NCBI RefSeq assembly: GCF_945859685.1
Contig: NC_079148.1
Span: 45,209,946 to 45,273,945, forward strand
Direction: 5' to 3'
From: Eupeodes corollae
Lineage: Eukaryota > Arthropoda > Insecta > Diptera > Syrphidae
Length of the DNA stretch: 64,000 bases
Below the pieces are notes generated by a model that was not told the origin of the DNA, made no database searches, and saw only the letters and a program-made list of their open reading frames with translations. Positions 33,845 to 44,510 of this stretch are shown here, one piece after another. How positions within the stretch are numbered: position 1 is the stretch's first letter; every line of letters begins with the position of its first letter. Position numbers and translations under genes: made by a program.

Positions 33845-35925
33845 CTGTCTATCAAATGCTACTCTCACCTCCCCGTAGTGAACATCGGGTTAATAGTACC
33901 TCAACTGGAGATTGGGTTCTAACCCCAGTGGAAAGTTGGTGGGGTCAGCAAACGAGAGAAGGAGGAAGAGATGTTTCCACTAAGAAACCTCTCCTTATCC
34001 AGAAGGCAGCGGACGAATTCTCCAGATGGAATCAACGGTGGCGTCTACAGTTCCAGTAAGGTTGAACTATTAAGTGAACACCTTATAGGGCTTCTACGGA
34101 TAATTCGGAGCCCAGGCCTATAAGGAGCGCTCACAGGCTCTCCGTCTTTAGAGTTTTACTAAGGATCTGGTACTACAGGTTGGGGGTTGTGCCGTCGTGG
34201 TGACTTCCTGATGATCACGTAAAAAATAATTTAAGTTTCGAAGCACCAACTAGCCTCGGATACGGACGGATTTACTGTTGACAACCCACGCAAATGAAAT
34301 AAGAACAACGAACTTCGCATCTGTACGTGGAATGTTAGGTACTTTAACAGACCATGTGCAGACGAACAATTAGGTGAAGCCCTAAACTGCTGTAAGGCAG
34401 ATATTATCCAAGAAGTGCGATGGAATGGACCGGGCAAAAGCAATCTAAAAGACTACGGTGTATACTACCGCGACTGCTACCGAGAACATAGACAGTGTCT
34501 ATTTGGGTGTGGATTTGTTGTTCGAACTAGGCTCAGGCAAAAAGTCTTGAGTTTCAACAGTGTGAGCGAGCGCATCACTACAATCCGCATCAAGGCTAAA
34601 TTTCCCCAACAGAGGAGAAAGTTGAAGACACCAAAGACATATTCTTCGAGCTCTTGGACAAGACTTAGGAGCAGTGCCCTGGCAATGACATTAAAATTAT
34701 CTTAGGAGATTTTAACGCCTGCATTAAGCATTGAAAACCAGTGGCACCATTGCCTTGCAGCCATCAGAGATGCCGCCTCTGAAGTGCTAGGTTTTACACG
34801 GACACAACAGCGAAACCCCTGGTTTGACGACGAATGTCAACAAGCGCACGCAACGAAACAAGAGGCATACAAAACGGCGCTGCACACTATTTCACCAAAA
34901 GGGAAAAACCATTTCTCCAAATTATATAACGGCGATGACGAACCGAATTCCACTGTAAGGGAGATAGAACCACTCAACCTAGGCGACGCAGATCAACAAT
35001 TCCGCCTACCCGACCACGACAAAGTGAAGATAGCTATATCTAAACTGAAGTCAAACAAAGCAGCTGGAGCTGACGGCATCGCTGCCGAACTATTTAAAGC
35101 AGCTGGTGATGACTTGGTAGGGAGTAGCACCAACTCATCTGCAAAATATGGTCGGATGAAAGCATGCCCGATGAGTGGAATCTCAGCATAGTGTGAACGA
35201 TACATAAGAAAGGAGACCCTCTAAATTGCGCCAACTACAGAGGCATCAGTCTCCATAACATTGCGTATAAGATCCTCTCTGCCATATTATGTGAACATCT
35301 GAAGCCGTTCGTCAACAACCTGATTGGTCCTTATCAGTGTTGCTTAAGACAAGGAAAGTCTACTATCCACCAAATATTCACACTACGGCAGGTCTTTGAA
35401 AAAACCCAGGAACTTCAATCGATACCCTCCATCTCTTTATCGATTGCAAAGCCACGTATGACAGCATCTATAGGGAAGAGCTCTACCGAGCAATGTCTAG
35501 TTTTGACATCCCTGTCAAACTTATCAGTTTGTGCAGAATGACGATGGAGAATGCACGATGCTCTATCAAGGTCGGAAAAGATCTCAACGGTGCATTTGAC
35601 TGGCATGCGACTTCTTCAACATCGTTCTGGAAAAAATTGTGCAAAACTCAACCGTCAACACTAGAGGCACAATCTTCCAAAGGTCCATCCAATTACTCAG
35701 ATACGCAGACGATATTGAAATAATTGGAAGATCAAATAGTGATGTCAGTGGAGCGTTTTTGAGCATTGCGACGGAAGCGAAGAAGATGGGTTTAATGGTC
35801 AATGAGGGCAAGACCAAGTATATGCTGTCATCAAAAAAGGGCACTGAACAATGACGTCTTGGCAAAACGTCACCATGGATATAAACACAGACAACGACAC
35901 CACTGCTGAAATCAACTCATAAGCC
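33845..35925 (+). mobile_element. LINE-A copy 3, with 5' region and internal deletions
   Basis: The only copy here that shows the element's 5' part: about 450 bp of non-coding leader (TTGGGGGTTGTGCCGTCGTG near 34,180), then the endonuclease start. Two internal deletions remove most of the endonuclease C-terminal half and part of the linker. It ends near 35,925 soon after the reverse transcriptase, lacking the C-terminal block. The exact 5' limit is inferred from where element-like sequence begins. Confidence 0.8.
34310..35870 (+). pseudogene. LINE-A endonuclease and reverse transcriptase, broken
   Basis: Endonuclease start: ELRICTWNVRYFNRP, CCKADIIQEVRWNG (with the conserved E of the IQE motif), FGCGFVVRTRLRQKVLSFNS. 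A deletion follows ILGDFNA near 34,715. The linker reads QRNPWFDDECQQAHATKQEA, then after another deletion KVKIAISKLKSNKAAGADGI. Reverse transcriptase pieces: HHLFIDCKATYDSIY near 35,430 (shifted frames), MTMENARCSIKVGKDL, and QLLRYADDIEIIGRS near 35,690 with the YADD box intact. The motif B region (RQGDALSCDFF) is partly deleted near 35,600. Not functional. Confidence 0.8.
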
Positions 35926-36364
35926 CGTTCCTTTTCATCAACGTCACTATGACACAGATAATAGGATACGGTTGGACCAGTACAAAGGATGTTGTGGCCG
36001 AATTGTTGTTTCTATTCAGTATTTTGAATGCTTCTCTGATTGCTAGATTCCGCTTGAACATTCATCCTGCTCTGAAATAATAATTGACCATCTAATCGAT
36101 GCTTTTAAAAGAATAGTCTATTTTGACAATTACAGCAGTTTTCCATGCAAAATCTTTTCTGATGAGGCACATTTTCATGTCAAATAAACAAAATACCTGC
36201 AAACTCACTATAGCTTGCCGAAAAGTCGAAAGCCGTGTTTTCCTTCTTTTTTTTTTACTAAAATTGAAGACATGAGTTAGGACAATTATTCATTCAGCAT
36301 GAAGCGCCATGTCACACAGCTTTTAACTATTATTATCACTTGCCATGGATTATTTACACCGATA
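35926..36364 (+). pseudogene. Faint mariner-type relic
   Basis: IFSDEAHFHVK near 36,150 matches the first-aspartate block. Further on, QHEAPCHTAFNYYYH near 36,296 is probably derived from the second (compare QQDGATCHTA), with D changed to E. The rest is too decayed to follow. No ends found. Confidence 0.5.
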
Positions 36365-37414
36365 TCTATATTTTAGACATAAGAAGTATATTATATATAT
36401 ATGATAGGCAAAAATGTGTTTTTATCTTTTAATTTTTTATGACACAATGATAAGTAAAAACGTTGAAAACTGAAAATTATTTTTATCTTAGAAACCTCAT
36501 ATGTTTTTTGATGGAGTGAATAATTTAGTGTTAATAAAGGTCTCATTATATATTTTGATATGGGGTTGAAATAGTGATTCACGAATGAAATACCTAAGAC
36601 GTATTTCACATGTTCCCTAAGAGAAAGAAAAGTATCTACGAGTACCTATAATGCATCTTTTACATGTACTTAATTCATGAAACTTTTCACGGTGTATGCT
36701 TTTATATGTTTATTTTTACATTATTTATCATACCTAAACCTATACATATGTATGTACGAAGTGTGTGCTATGAACCTTATATAATATTCGTATAGTTGTA
36801 CCTACAAGTACTTGAAATGCCGGTTAAAGTGAAACCTTTCAAGTTGTTGATTTTAAAGGTATGGCTTTTTTGTTTACATTCAAATGTACGTTGTTTTAAC
36901 AGCGCACTTTTTGACATTTAATATTGATGTGAAAGAGACATTTTTTAACGATTGTGTCGTTAGGCTTTAGTGGTCATTTAATTAAATCCACATAATAAAT
37001 ACAGATGGCAGATGGTTAACTATTGAGTTAAATATCTACTAAGTAATACTTAAGGACACATATATACTTCGAAAATACAAATATTCTAAAAGTGTACTAG
37101 TTTATGTTAAATCTTTTTGGTAAACGCTCCGGATCTTGCTAGTTACATAGTTTTCTCAATATAAGGCATTTTACTAGTTGCTAAATAGTGAAATACTAAC
37201 TCCTTTTGTACAAAAAGATACAAAATCTTAATCTGGGAAACGGACATATTTATTTCAAAGATTCCAAGGTAACAAATTAACAAAGTACTGCAAGTTTATG
37301 TGTCCATTTTTAACTGTTAAATAAAGATCGTTTAAAATTAGCGAAATCATCTTTTTTAACTTAGTATCTTATTTAAACATATTATTTAATTGTTTAAAAC
37401 CTTACGTTCTTATT
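36365..37414. other. AT-rich DNA, nothing recognised
   Basis: Low-complexity sequence with short TA runs near 36,395. No ORF of note. Confidence 0.5.
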
Positions 37415-37800
37415 TGCGACGCACATAAACTATATGGCAAGTATTGCATTCGTAAAAAAAAATATAACTCGAGATTTTAATCCAACATTACATTACGATA
37501 GAAGTCGAAAAAAGTGGGTCCCTAGATTCCGTTCTTCTGTCTGTCCTAGACCATACAGCCCAAAGAAAATAGGTCGATTGAATTTGAAAATTAAGGTTTT
37601 GAGTCGATTCGCGTTAAGCATGTTTTTCATCTTTTCTGAAACAATAAATAAAAGTAGTCCCCATTAAATTTTAAAATTTGTCTTAATTTGGCTTCTTTCA
37701 ATATAACGAGTATTGCAGTATTGCTTCAGAAAGGTACCCGTCATAAAACCATCATTTAAAGTTTTCTCAAGAACTAACTAACCGTTTAAATTTTTGGAAA
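37415..37800 (+). repeat. Dispersed repeat G, copy 2
   Basis: Shares ordered segments with copy 1 (GTATTGCATTCG, TTTTAATCCAACATTACATT, AAGTCGAAAAAAGTG, TCTGTCTGTCCTAGACC) and, further on, with the fragment at 14.7-15.0 kb (TTTTCTGAAACAATAAATAA, AGTAGTCCCCATTAAATTTT). Runs directly into repeat D copy 4. Confidence 0.65.
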
Positions 37801-37804
37801 TCAA

Positions 37805-39070
37805 ACTTTTTTTTCGGTTCGATTTACGAATTGAAAATTTTGACATTTCTCGACGTTTCAAGGTCCCTTGAGTCGAAATAAAAGATTTTTAGAAAGATGT
37901 TTGTGCGTGCGTGTGTAAGTACGTTCGTACCTTCGCGAGGTATTTTTCGTTATAAATAGCTCAAGAACCAGTAGAGATCTCGACTTCAAATAAATTTTGC
38001 TATACAGATAATATTGCAGAAAGATACAGAAAATGATCTCAAAACCAGTGAAAAAAATGGTGAACATTTTGGTTAACCCAAAATATCTCACCAATTAATA
38101 ACGCTAGAGCCTTGAATTAAATTTTATATTATATATTGTAACCCGTAGTAGTACCCTTGGCCTGAGGGTTAGTGCGTTGGACTGCCTGTGCAACCTTAAG
38201 TTTTTATTCACGGGTACTGCCTCTTGCGAGGAATTGACAAATTCTACAAGAGTAATTCATGAAAAGTGCTTTCTCAAATAAGCCGTTCTGATCCGGCGTA
38301 AAACTCTAGGTCCTCTCCATCCCTGACAACAGGAATGGTTGAGAGTTGTTAATCACTAGGCCCTAGTTCTCAACGGACTGTTGCGCCACCTAATTTATTT
38401 ATTTATTTATTGTAACGTGATACAAAAGAAGTATATTTTTGGAAAGAATTCCAATTAACGGTGTTTTTATAAATCAACAAAACTGGAAAAAAAATATTTG
38501 TCACCTCGAAAATTTACGAACAAAACATTTTATAATTTTTTGCAACAAAGAATAACGTTTTTTACATCTGGTAAATTTTTGAAAAAAATTGAATTAAAAG
38601 TTTTTAACAAAAAAATAAAAACCAAAACAAAAATTAATAAAAGTTGGTAAAAATTGATTTTCGACTTATGTATATATTTTTTCAAAAATTTGATATAGTG
38701 GCTTCAAGTTAATTTAATCTTATAAGAAATATTGTTAACAACATTCTGTAAAATTTTGAGAAAAATCGAATTGACAGTTTTTTTTACATAATAAAACTAT
38801 AAAAAAAACGATACTAAAACTTGGTAAAAATTTACTTTCGACTCAAATAGCTTTATAAAAAATAAAAATATTCGCTTCAAACCTATTTTATATCACAGAA
38901 AATATTGTTTGCGACAGTCAGTAAATTTTTTATAAAAGTCTTACAGTTTGTTTTTTTCATTAAAAAAATTTCTACAAAAATTTGGTAAAAATTGGAGTTC
39001 GGTTCCCGATATCCCGTGAACAATAGAAGATATTGACTTCAAATTAATTTCATTAATAGAATTTATATTT
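37805..39070 (+). repeat. Dispersed repeat D, copy 4, split by a SINE
   Basis: The start (GAATTGAAAATTTTGACATT, TCTCGACGTTTCAAGGTCCC) is followed by a GTGCGTGCGTGTGTAAGTAC segment and the AGCTCAAGAACCAGTAGAGA block. The SINE sits at 38143-38407. Then units with GTTGGTAAAAATTGATTTTC recur near 38,644, 38,820 and 38,980. The end fades near 39,070 after ATTGACTTCAAATTAATTTC. Confidence 0.75.
38143..38407 (+). mobile_element. tRNA-derived SINE, copy 4
   Basis: A 265-bp copy flanked by the exact 9-bp repeat TATTGTAAC (38134-38142 and 38408-38416). Box-A-like GGGTTAGTGCG is present near 38,166, but the box B segment is deleted just after GGACTGCCTG, so this copy could not be transcribed normally itself; the loss may have followed insertion. 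The tail is an (ATTT)n run. It splits repeat D. Confidence 0.85.
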
Positions 39071-39410
39071 TTAAAATACGAAAACGAATTCGAATAAATT
39101 TTGAAATTTTTAAAAATAATACAACGGGCAACTTTTTTTTGCTTTTCGCTTAAGTGGCCTTAGTTCTAAAGCCTTTTTCAGAGAAAATGGGTGATCGGAT
39201 CTTGTTCAATTTTTTTTTAAGATCCGCAGTCTTATGGAACAAAAAAGGGACCTGGGAATGGTAATAGGCGAAAAATCAAAAATTCAATAAGCTTCAAACC
39301 TGACAACAAATCACAAAATTAAAAGGTTATAATTTTTCTCGGAAAAACTTTAACCGGAACTGGAAAACAGTAAGTAAAATTCTTGAATTCAGTTTTTAGT
39401 CACAAAAATT
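39071..39410. other. AT-rich spacer before the Tc1-like relic
   Basis: May include the 5' part of the Tc1-like element, but no inverted end was identified. Confidence 0.4.
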
Positions 39411-39945
39411 CAAATGCAGAAGTTTATCGAATTTAGTTTAAAGGTTATTTTCAGTAATGCAAAAAACATTAACCTTGATGGTCCTGATGGCTTTAACGGA
39501 TATTGGCACTACCAAATGGGTAAAAAAAGAATAATTTTTCAAGAGGAATTTTGGTGGTGGCGACTGTATGGTTTAGAGGCTTTCAGTGACCGCGGTAAAT
39601 TTTCACTAGCCTTTACCTCTATCCGAATGAATAGTGAAGCTTACACACAAGTTCTTCAAGACAATTTGCTGTCCTATTTCAGATGTTTGCTTAGGTTTCA
39701 ACATGTCTTTCAACAAGATAATGCTTCAATCCACGCTAGTCGTCAAAATTTAAATTGGTTTCACCAGATTAAAACCTCATTGATCTTTGGAGAATTCTGA
39801 CAAGAACAATTTATTTTGAAAATAAGATGTATGGTAGTGTTTTGCAGAGCTCCAAGTCAACTCTTTACGAATGCAAATCGTTCAACAATTCTCTATTAAG
39901 AAAACTGGTAAAAAAATATACCAAATCAAAACAGAGGTAATAAGA
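39411..39945 (+). pseudogene. Tc1-like (DD34E type) transposase relic
   Basis: The frame 39414-39800 reads VIFSNAKNINLDGPDGFNGY, WWWRLYGLEAFSDRGKFSLA, SEAYTQVLQDNLLSYF and HVFQQDNASIHASRQNLNWF. The order fits Tc1/Tc3-type transposases: FSDEK..NLDGPDG, then QQDNA.IH with the second aspartate. The first catalytic aspartate is lost, reading SNAKN where SDEKN is expected. The frame ends soon after, before the final glutamate; a trace of the C-terminal end (MYGSVLQSS, then LYECKSFNNS) continues in another frame to about 39,945. It is a different lineage from the DD41D elements. Confidence 0.75.
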
Positions 39946-41829
39946 TCCTATAATTATTAGAATTGAAAATAAAAAAATGGGATTATAATTTTGAAATACA
40001 AGAAAGGGCTGTTTATATTTCTAAATATAAGATGAGATATTATTTTTCTAAATGTTATTATTGACTAATCCCTTTCAATAAAAAAATATTAGTGTCCCGC
40101 TGCAATTCTCGGTTTTATATAAAACGCATTTTAATATTACGCGATTGTAATTTTGCAATTGATAATTTTTTTAAAATTTGAAAACAAATATTTAACTTTT
40201 TTGTAAAAAACGGGTCAACATTGTCATCGAAATTAAAATATTAAACGGTTTCTTATAACCACTAATACACCGAAAACATTTTTTTAAAAAAGTACAAATT
40301 ATATAGACATGGAATTAACTTATAAAAAAAACTATCTACTAATGAACGGAATTTAAATTGCTGAATATTGACTTATACATAATCTTAATGCATACGTTCA
40401 AATCACAGACTCTTTTGATACAGGACCAAGTTCGTTTTAGCCAGTCGTGCATTTTTTTTCGTAATGATGCAAATTTAGATTTTTTATATGTTTATATGCA
40501 ACCGATTCTTTTTAAGAGCTTGCAGCACAGGGTTTAGAGCTTCGAGTCATGCTCACAGTTGGTTATTTTGAAATAACTGAACTGTAAAAACTTTGAAAAA
40601 TGTGAACAAAATTTTGCATCTAAGCGAGTTTTTCAGGGATTTTGTAGCTTTTTTTGTCCAATTTTCAAAACAAAATTACATCACATTATTTAGAAGAAAA
40701 TTGATCACTATTTGTCAAGACATCTTTACAATTGTTTTCTCTCAAGATGTTTAAAGTAAAATGCAATTTTTACCAAGTTTTTAAAGTATTTATTTAGGTT
40801 TGTAGTTTCTGTTAAAAAAAGCCGTTAATCGTTTTTTCAACAAATAAAATTACCAGAAGTCAAAAAAATCATTGCCCTTGATATGACATTAATCCAAAAT
40901 TATATTGATATCATAGTTTTTATTATTATTCTAAATTATTTAACAATTATATTTTCTTTTAAGATTGAAGTCAAACGTTTTTGAAGGAATTTGGTATTAA
41001 GTCAGTGAGTATCAGTTGCCAAAAATATTTGTTATTCAATTGTAGTTAAATGCAGTGTCGTTTTATTTTAAGGATTTTTATACACACCAATCTTTTTTAA
41101 CTAAATGGATTCATAATAAATGATTGTTTCAATAAATTATTACTCAAACTCGAATCCATTTAATGCTGGATTTACTTATAATAGCTTAGATATAAAATAA
41201 AAATTGTATATTTTCTTTATACAGCAAAATGTGATGGTAATGTGATTGACGTTGATGAAAATGACAAACAATAAGACAAAAAGTAAAGTAGTAGATTTTT
41301 CTTTGGATAAATGAGGTTAAAGCTAAGTGATGAGAAAATATAAATGCGGAAAAGTCATCCCATTAAATATAACTACAATCAAGTGGGAAATGGGAAAATA
41401 AAATGATTTTATTTTTATTATTTAAATTTTATCATTTAAAAAAGTAATTCATAGAAAAAACTTTCAAACTAAAAATTAAGGGAGGGAAAAAAATAGCACT
41501 GAATAAAAAAATTGATTGAATTAAAATTAAATGTAAGTCTGAATTGTACGAATTTTGTTCGGTATCCAAAGAGTCTGTTTAAAAATAGTAACTATAATTT
41601 AAGATTGAAAAATGTGACTGCTAAATAAGTCTCTTAAATTTTCCTTAATTTTTCCTAATTTTTTTTTTTTTTGAAAATAGTTAAAGTTTTAATTTACATA
41701 TGTGTATATATTTGTTACGTGGCCTCCCCTGGGACTAAAACTGATAGTTTTGCAGCGTTTTATATTAGACGCAAAAACGCTAACATACTCGTATTATTTG
41801 TTCCCCAATTGTTAATGGGCAATATAGAT
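39946..41829. other. AT-rich DNA, nothing firm
   Basis: Very AT-rich. A degraded segment near 40,740-40,870 (TTTTTACCAAGTTTTTAAAG) resembles reversed repeat D units. No ORF of note. Confidence 0.5.
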
Positions 41830-42627
41830 GCTCATCGCAGCTGATGCATTGTCGGAATTTTTGAAAGACTGCTCAACTTAAGGAACGGAAAGAAGATGGA
41901 TCATTGGATTTCCCATTTTTGATCCCGATTATTCACAAGTAGACATTATCAAATGGTGCTCTGACATTGACACAAGAATTCAGCGTGACAATTTGAAAGA
42001 TTTTGATGTTCTTCTTTGTTGGGACGATCAAAAGCTTGGTTCGACAAATATGGATATGAGCATTACTCTTGGTCTGACTTACGATCATCTATTATTCACG
42101 CATTTTCAAGTGGGACGGACATTGTGGCTCAGAAAACTCAGAAAAGTAGCTAATTCCGAAAGCAAAGAATTTGGATCTTATTCTGATTTTGTGATGGAAA
42201 AAGTATCAAAGATAATCCGGTTACCATTTGAAGTTCCAGAGAATAAAATTGTCAGAATAATTATTGGCTGCATTACAAATTTGGGATTACAAAATTCTCT
42301 GATGTTTGTCATGCCAACCTCGATTCAATGCTTAATAGACTATTTATTATCTATTAGTGAGCCACCTCGAAGACAACAAGATGCATCTGAATTGAACGAT
42401 GGGTTTTGGGTTTCAAAACAAAAGGCTTCGCTTAGAGACAGAAAAAAAGTGGTTTGAGTGTGGAAAAGTTGGACATCTCAGAGTTCAAGAAATCGTTTTA
42501 AACATAAAAGATTTGAGAATGTTAAAATATGCTCGTATTGCAATAAAGCTGGACATGAGGAAAGAACTAGCTGGTCTAAACAAAATGCTGATCAAAGAAA
42601 AGCTAATTTGTGCAATGATGTGTTGAT
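41830..42627 (+). pseudogene. Gag-like fragment of an LTR retrotransposon, with zinc-knuckle remnants
   Basis: The frame reads FDPDYSQVDIIKWCSDIDTR, then from 41,993 KDFDVLLCWDDQKLGSTNMD and LTYDHLLFTHFQVGRTLWLR, a helical capsid-like order common in insect Ty3/gypsy-type Gag proteins. The tail has two CCHC zinc knuckles in different frames: FECGKVGHLRVQE near 42,453 (first cysteine replaced by W) and CSYCNKAGHEERTSW near 42,530 (last cysteine replaced by S). Gag would package element RNA in particles. There is a stop at 42,455-42,457 in one frame, and LINE-A begins abruptly at 42,628. No LTR or pol is attached. The Gag assignment rests on the zinc knuckles and general order. Confidence 0.6.
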
Positions 42628-44510
42628 GGCACTTTGGTCCCTCTAGAGAGGACTTTACCACTCAATTGCTTTCTTAGTCCAAAGAAGCAGCGGTTAGGAT
42701 GTGTTATCCTTGATCTCAAGGCTGGTGTTGTTTTCTGCGTTTACAGCTGGGCCTAGGTAGACGAAGTCCTTGACTTCCTCAAAGTAACGCCTGTCGATGG
42801 TGACGTTTTGACCAAAACGTCGGTGTTGTATGTCCTTTCTAGACGACAGCATGTACTTTGTTTAACCTCATTAACCGTTAAATCCATTTATGCCGCCTCT
42901 GCCTCAATACTCACAAAAGCCCCATTGACATCACGCTGAGTTCTTCCGCTTATGTCAATGTCATCAGCTTTTGCCAGTAATTGGACAGAATTTTGAAAGA
43001 TAGTGCCTCTAGTGTTGACGTGTGAGCTCTGCACTATTCTTTCAAGCACGATGTTAAAAAAATCACATCACAGCGCATCGCCTTGTCTAAAACCTTTTTT
43101 GACATCGAAAGGTTCTGTTAAGTTATTTCCAACCTTTATTGAGCAGCGTGAATTCTCCATGGTCATCCTGCACAAACGAACGAGTTTGGCAAGGATACCA
43201 AAACTAGAATGGTTCTATACAGCTCGTCCCTGTAGATGCTGTAATATGCGGTCTTGAAATCGATGAAAAGATGGTGGGTGTCAATTTGGTGTTCTTGGGT
43301 TTTTTTCTAGGATCTGCCGTAATGTGAATATTTGATCAACTGTGGACTTTCCTGGTCCAAAAAACACACTGATCAGGTTGTTGACGATGTGCTTTAGACA
43401 TATTACGGCAGAAAAAATTTTGTAAGCGATGTTAAGTAGACTGGTTCCTCTATAGTAAGTGCAGTTTAGAGGGTCTCTTTTTTCCAGGATCGGGCAAACA
43501 ATACTGAGGTTCCATTCATCGATCATGTTTTCTTCCGACCATATCTTACAGATAAGTTGGTGCATGCTCCTAACCAACTTATCTCCAGCTGCTTTATTAG
43601 ACTTCAGCTTAGATATTGCAATCTTTACTTCGTCTAAGTCAGGAGGACGGGATTGTTGGCTTTCGTCGTCTATATTGAATGGATCATCCTGACAGCGGAA
43701 TTCAGTTCTTCGTCGCCGTTATACAGTCTGCAAAAGTGGTCCTTCCATATCCTCAGCATTGACTGCGGTTCCACTATGATGTTTCCACTTTCGTCTTTGC
43801 AGCCTTCGGTTCTAGGTTTATGTGCCTGTGAATTTCGTTTCACCTGTTCATAAAACTTTCAAACTTCATTCCTGCTTTTTAACCTCTCAACATCTTCGAC
43901 CGCACGCTTATCATGCCCTCTCTTTTTCCTTCTGAGAAGTCGGCGTTCCTCTCACCACTTCTGCTCATAGAGCTCATGAGCAGCTCTCGTCCTTTTATGT
44001 TTGACGTTGTACCTTCTCCCAGCGCCTCCCTGTTTTGCCTTGGGTCTAGAAATTGGAAGTGTTACCTTGACTACAACGAGGTAGTGGTTCGAGTCGATGT
44101 TAGCTCCTCAGAAAGTTCGTACATCCATGATGCTGGAAGCATGTCTGTCGTCGATCGCAATATGGTCAATCTGGTTGACGGTAGATTGATCTGGAGAAGT
44201 CCAAGTTTCTTTGTTGATGTTGAGGTGTGGAAAACGCGTACTGGCTACCATGACGTTTCGCCCCGAAGCAAAATCTATGAACCTGAATCCGTTGTCGGAG
44301 GTGTTGTCGTGCAGGCTGTTCTTCCCGATTGTTCCACCAAAGATGTCTTCTCTTCCTAGTTTAGCATTGAAATCGCCCAGGACAATTGTAATATCGTAGC
44401 TAGAACACTGCTCATATGTTTTGTCTAAGAGCTCGAAGAACATATCTTTGGTATTGTCGTCTTTCTCTTCTGTGGGGACGTGTTTTAACGCTTCATTCAT
44501 AAGATTATAT
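42628..44510 (-). mobile_element. LINE-A copy 5 (minus strand)
   Basis: Reads right to left from the endonuclease (about 44,500) to the region after the reverse transcriptase (42,628), lacking the C-terminal block and the 5' start. The left edge abuts the gag-like fragment in mid-codon. Nearly colinear with copies 4 and 6. Confidence 0.87.
42640..44500 (-). pseudogene. LINE-A endonuclease and reverse transcriptase, broken
   Basis: Endonuclease (44,500-44,108): EALKHVPTEEKDDNTKDMFF, ITIVLGDFNAKLGREDIFGG, NGFRFIDFASGRNVMVASTR, NQIDHIAIDDRHASSIMDVR. GDFN and NQIDH are conserved APE endonuclease motifs. The linker follows in broken frames to about 43,720. Reverse transcriptase start (43,577-43,281): MVRSMHQLICKIWSEENMID, LNCTYYRGTSLLNIAYKIFS, GPGKSTVDQIFTLRQILEKN. 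Downstream motifs A and B and the catalytic box are present only in shifted frames between 43,270 and 42,900; the catalytic box region reads YWQKL where YADDI is expected. Not functional. Confidence 0.82.

Noticed and set aside
43003..44399. Plus-strand ORFs of 62-148 codons
   Set aside because: Antisense shadows of LINE-A copy 5, which reads on the minus strand.
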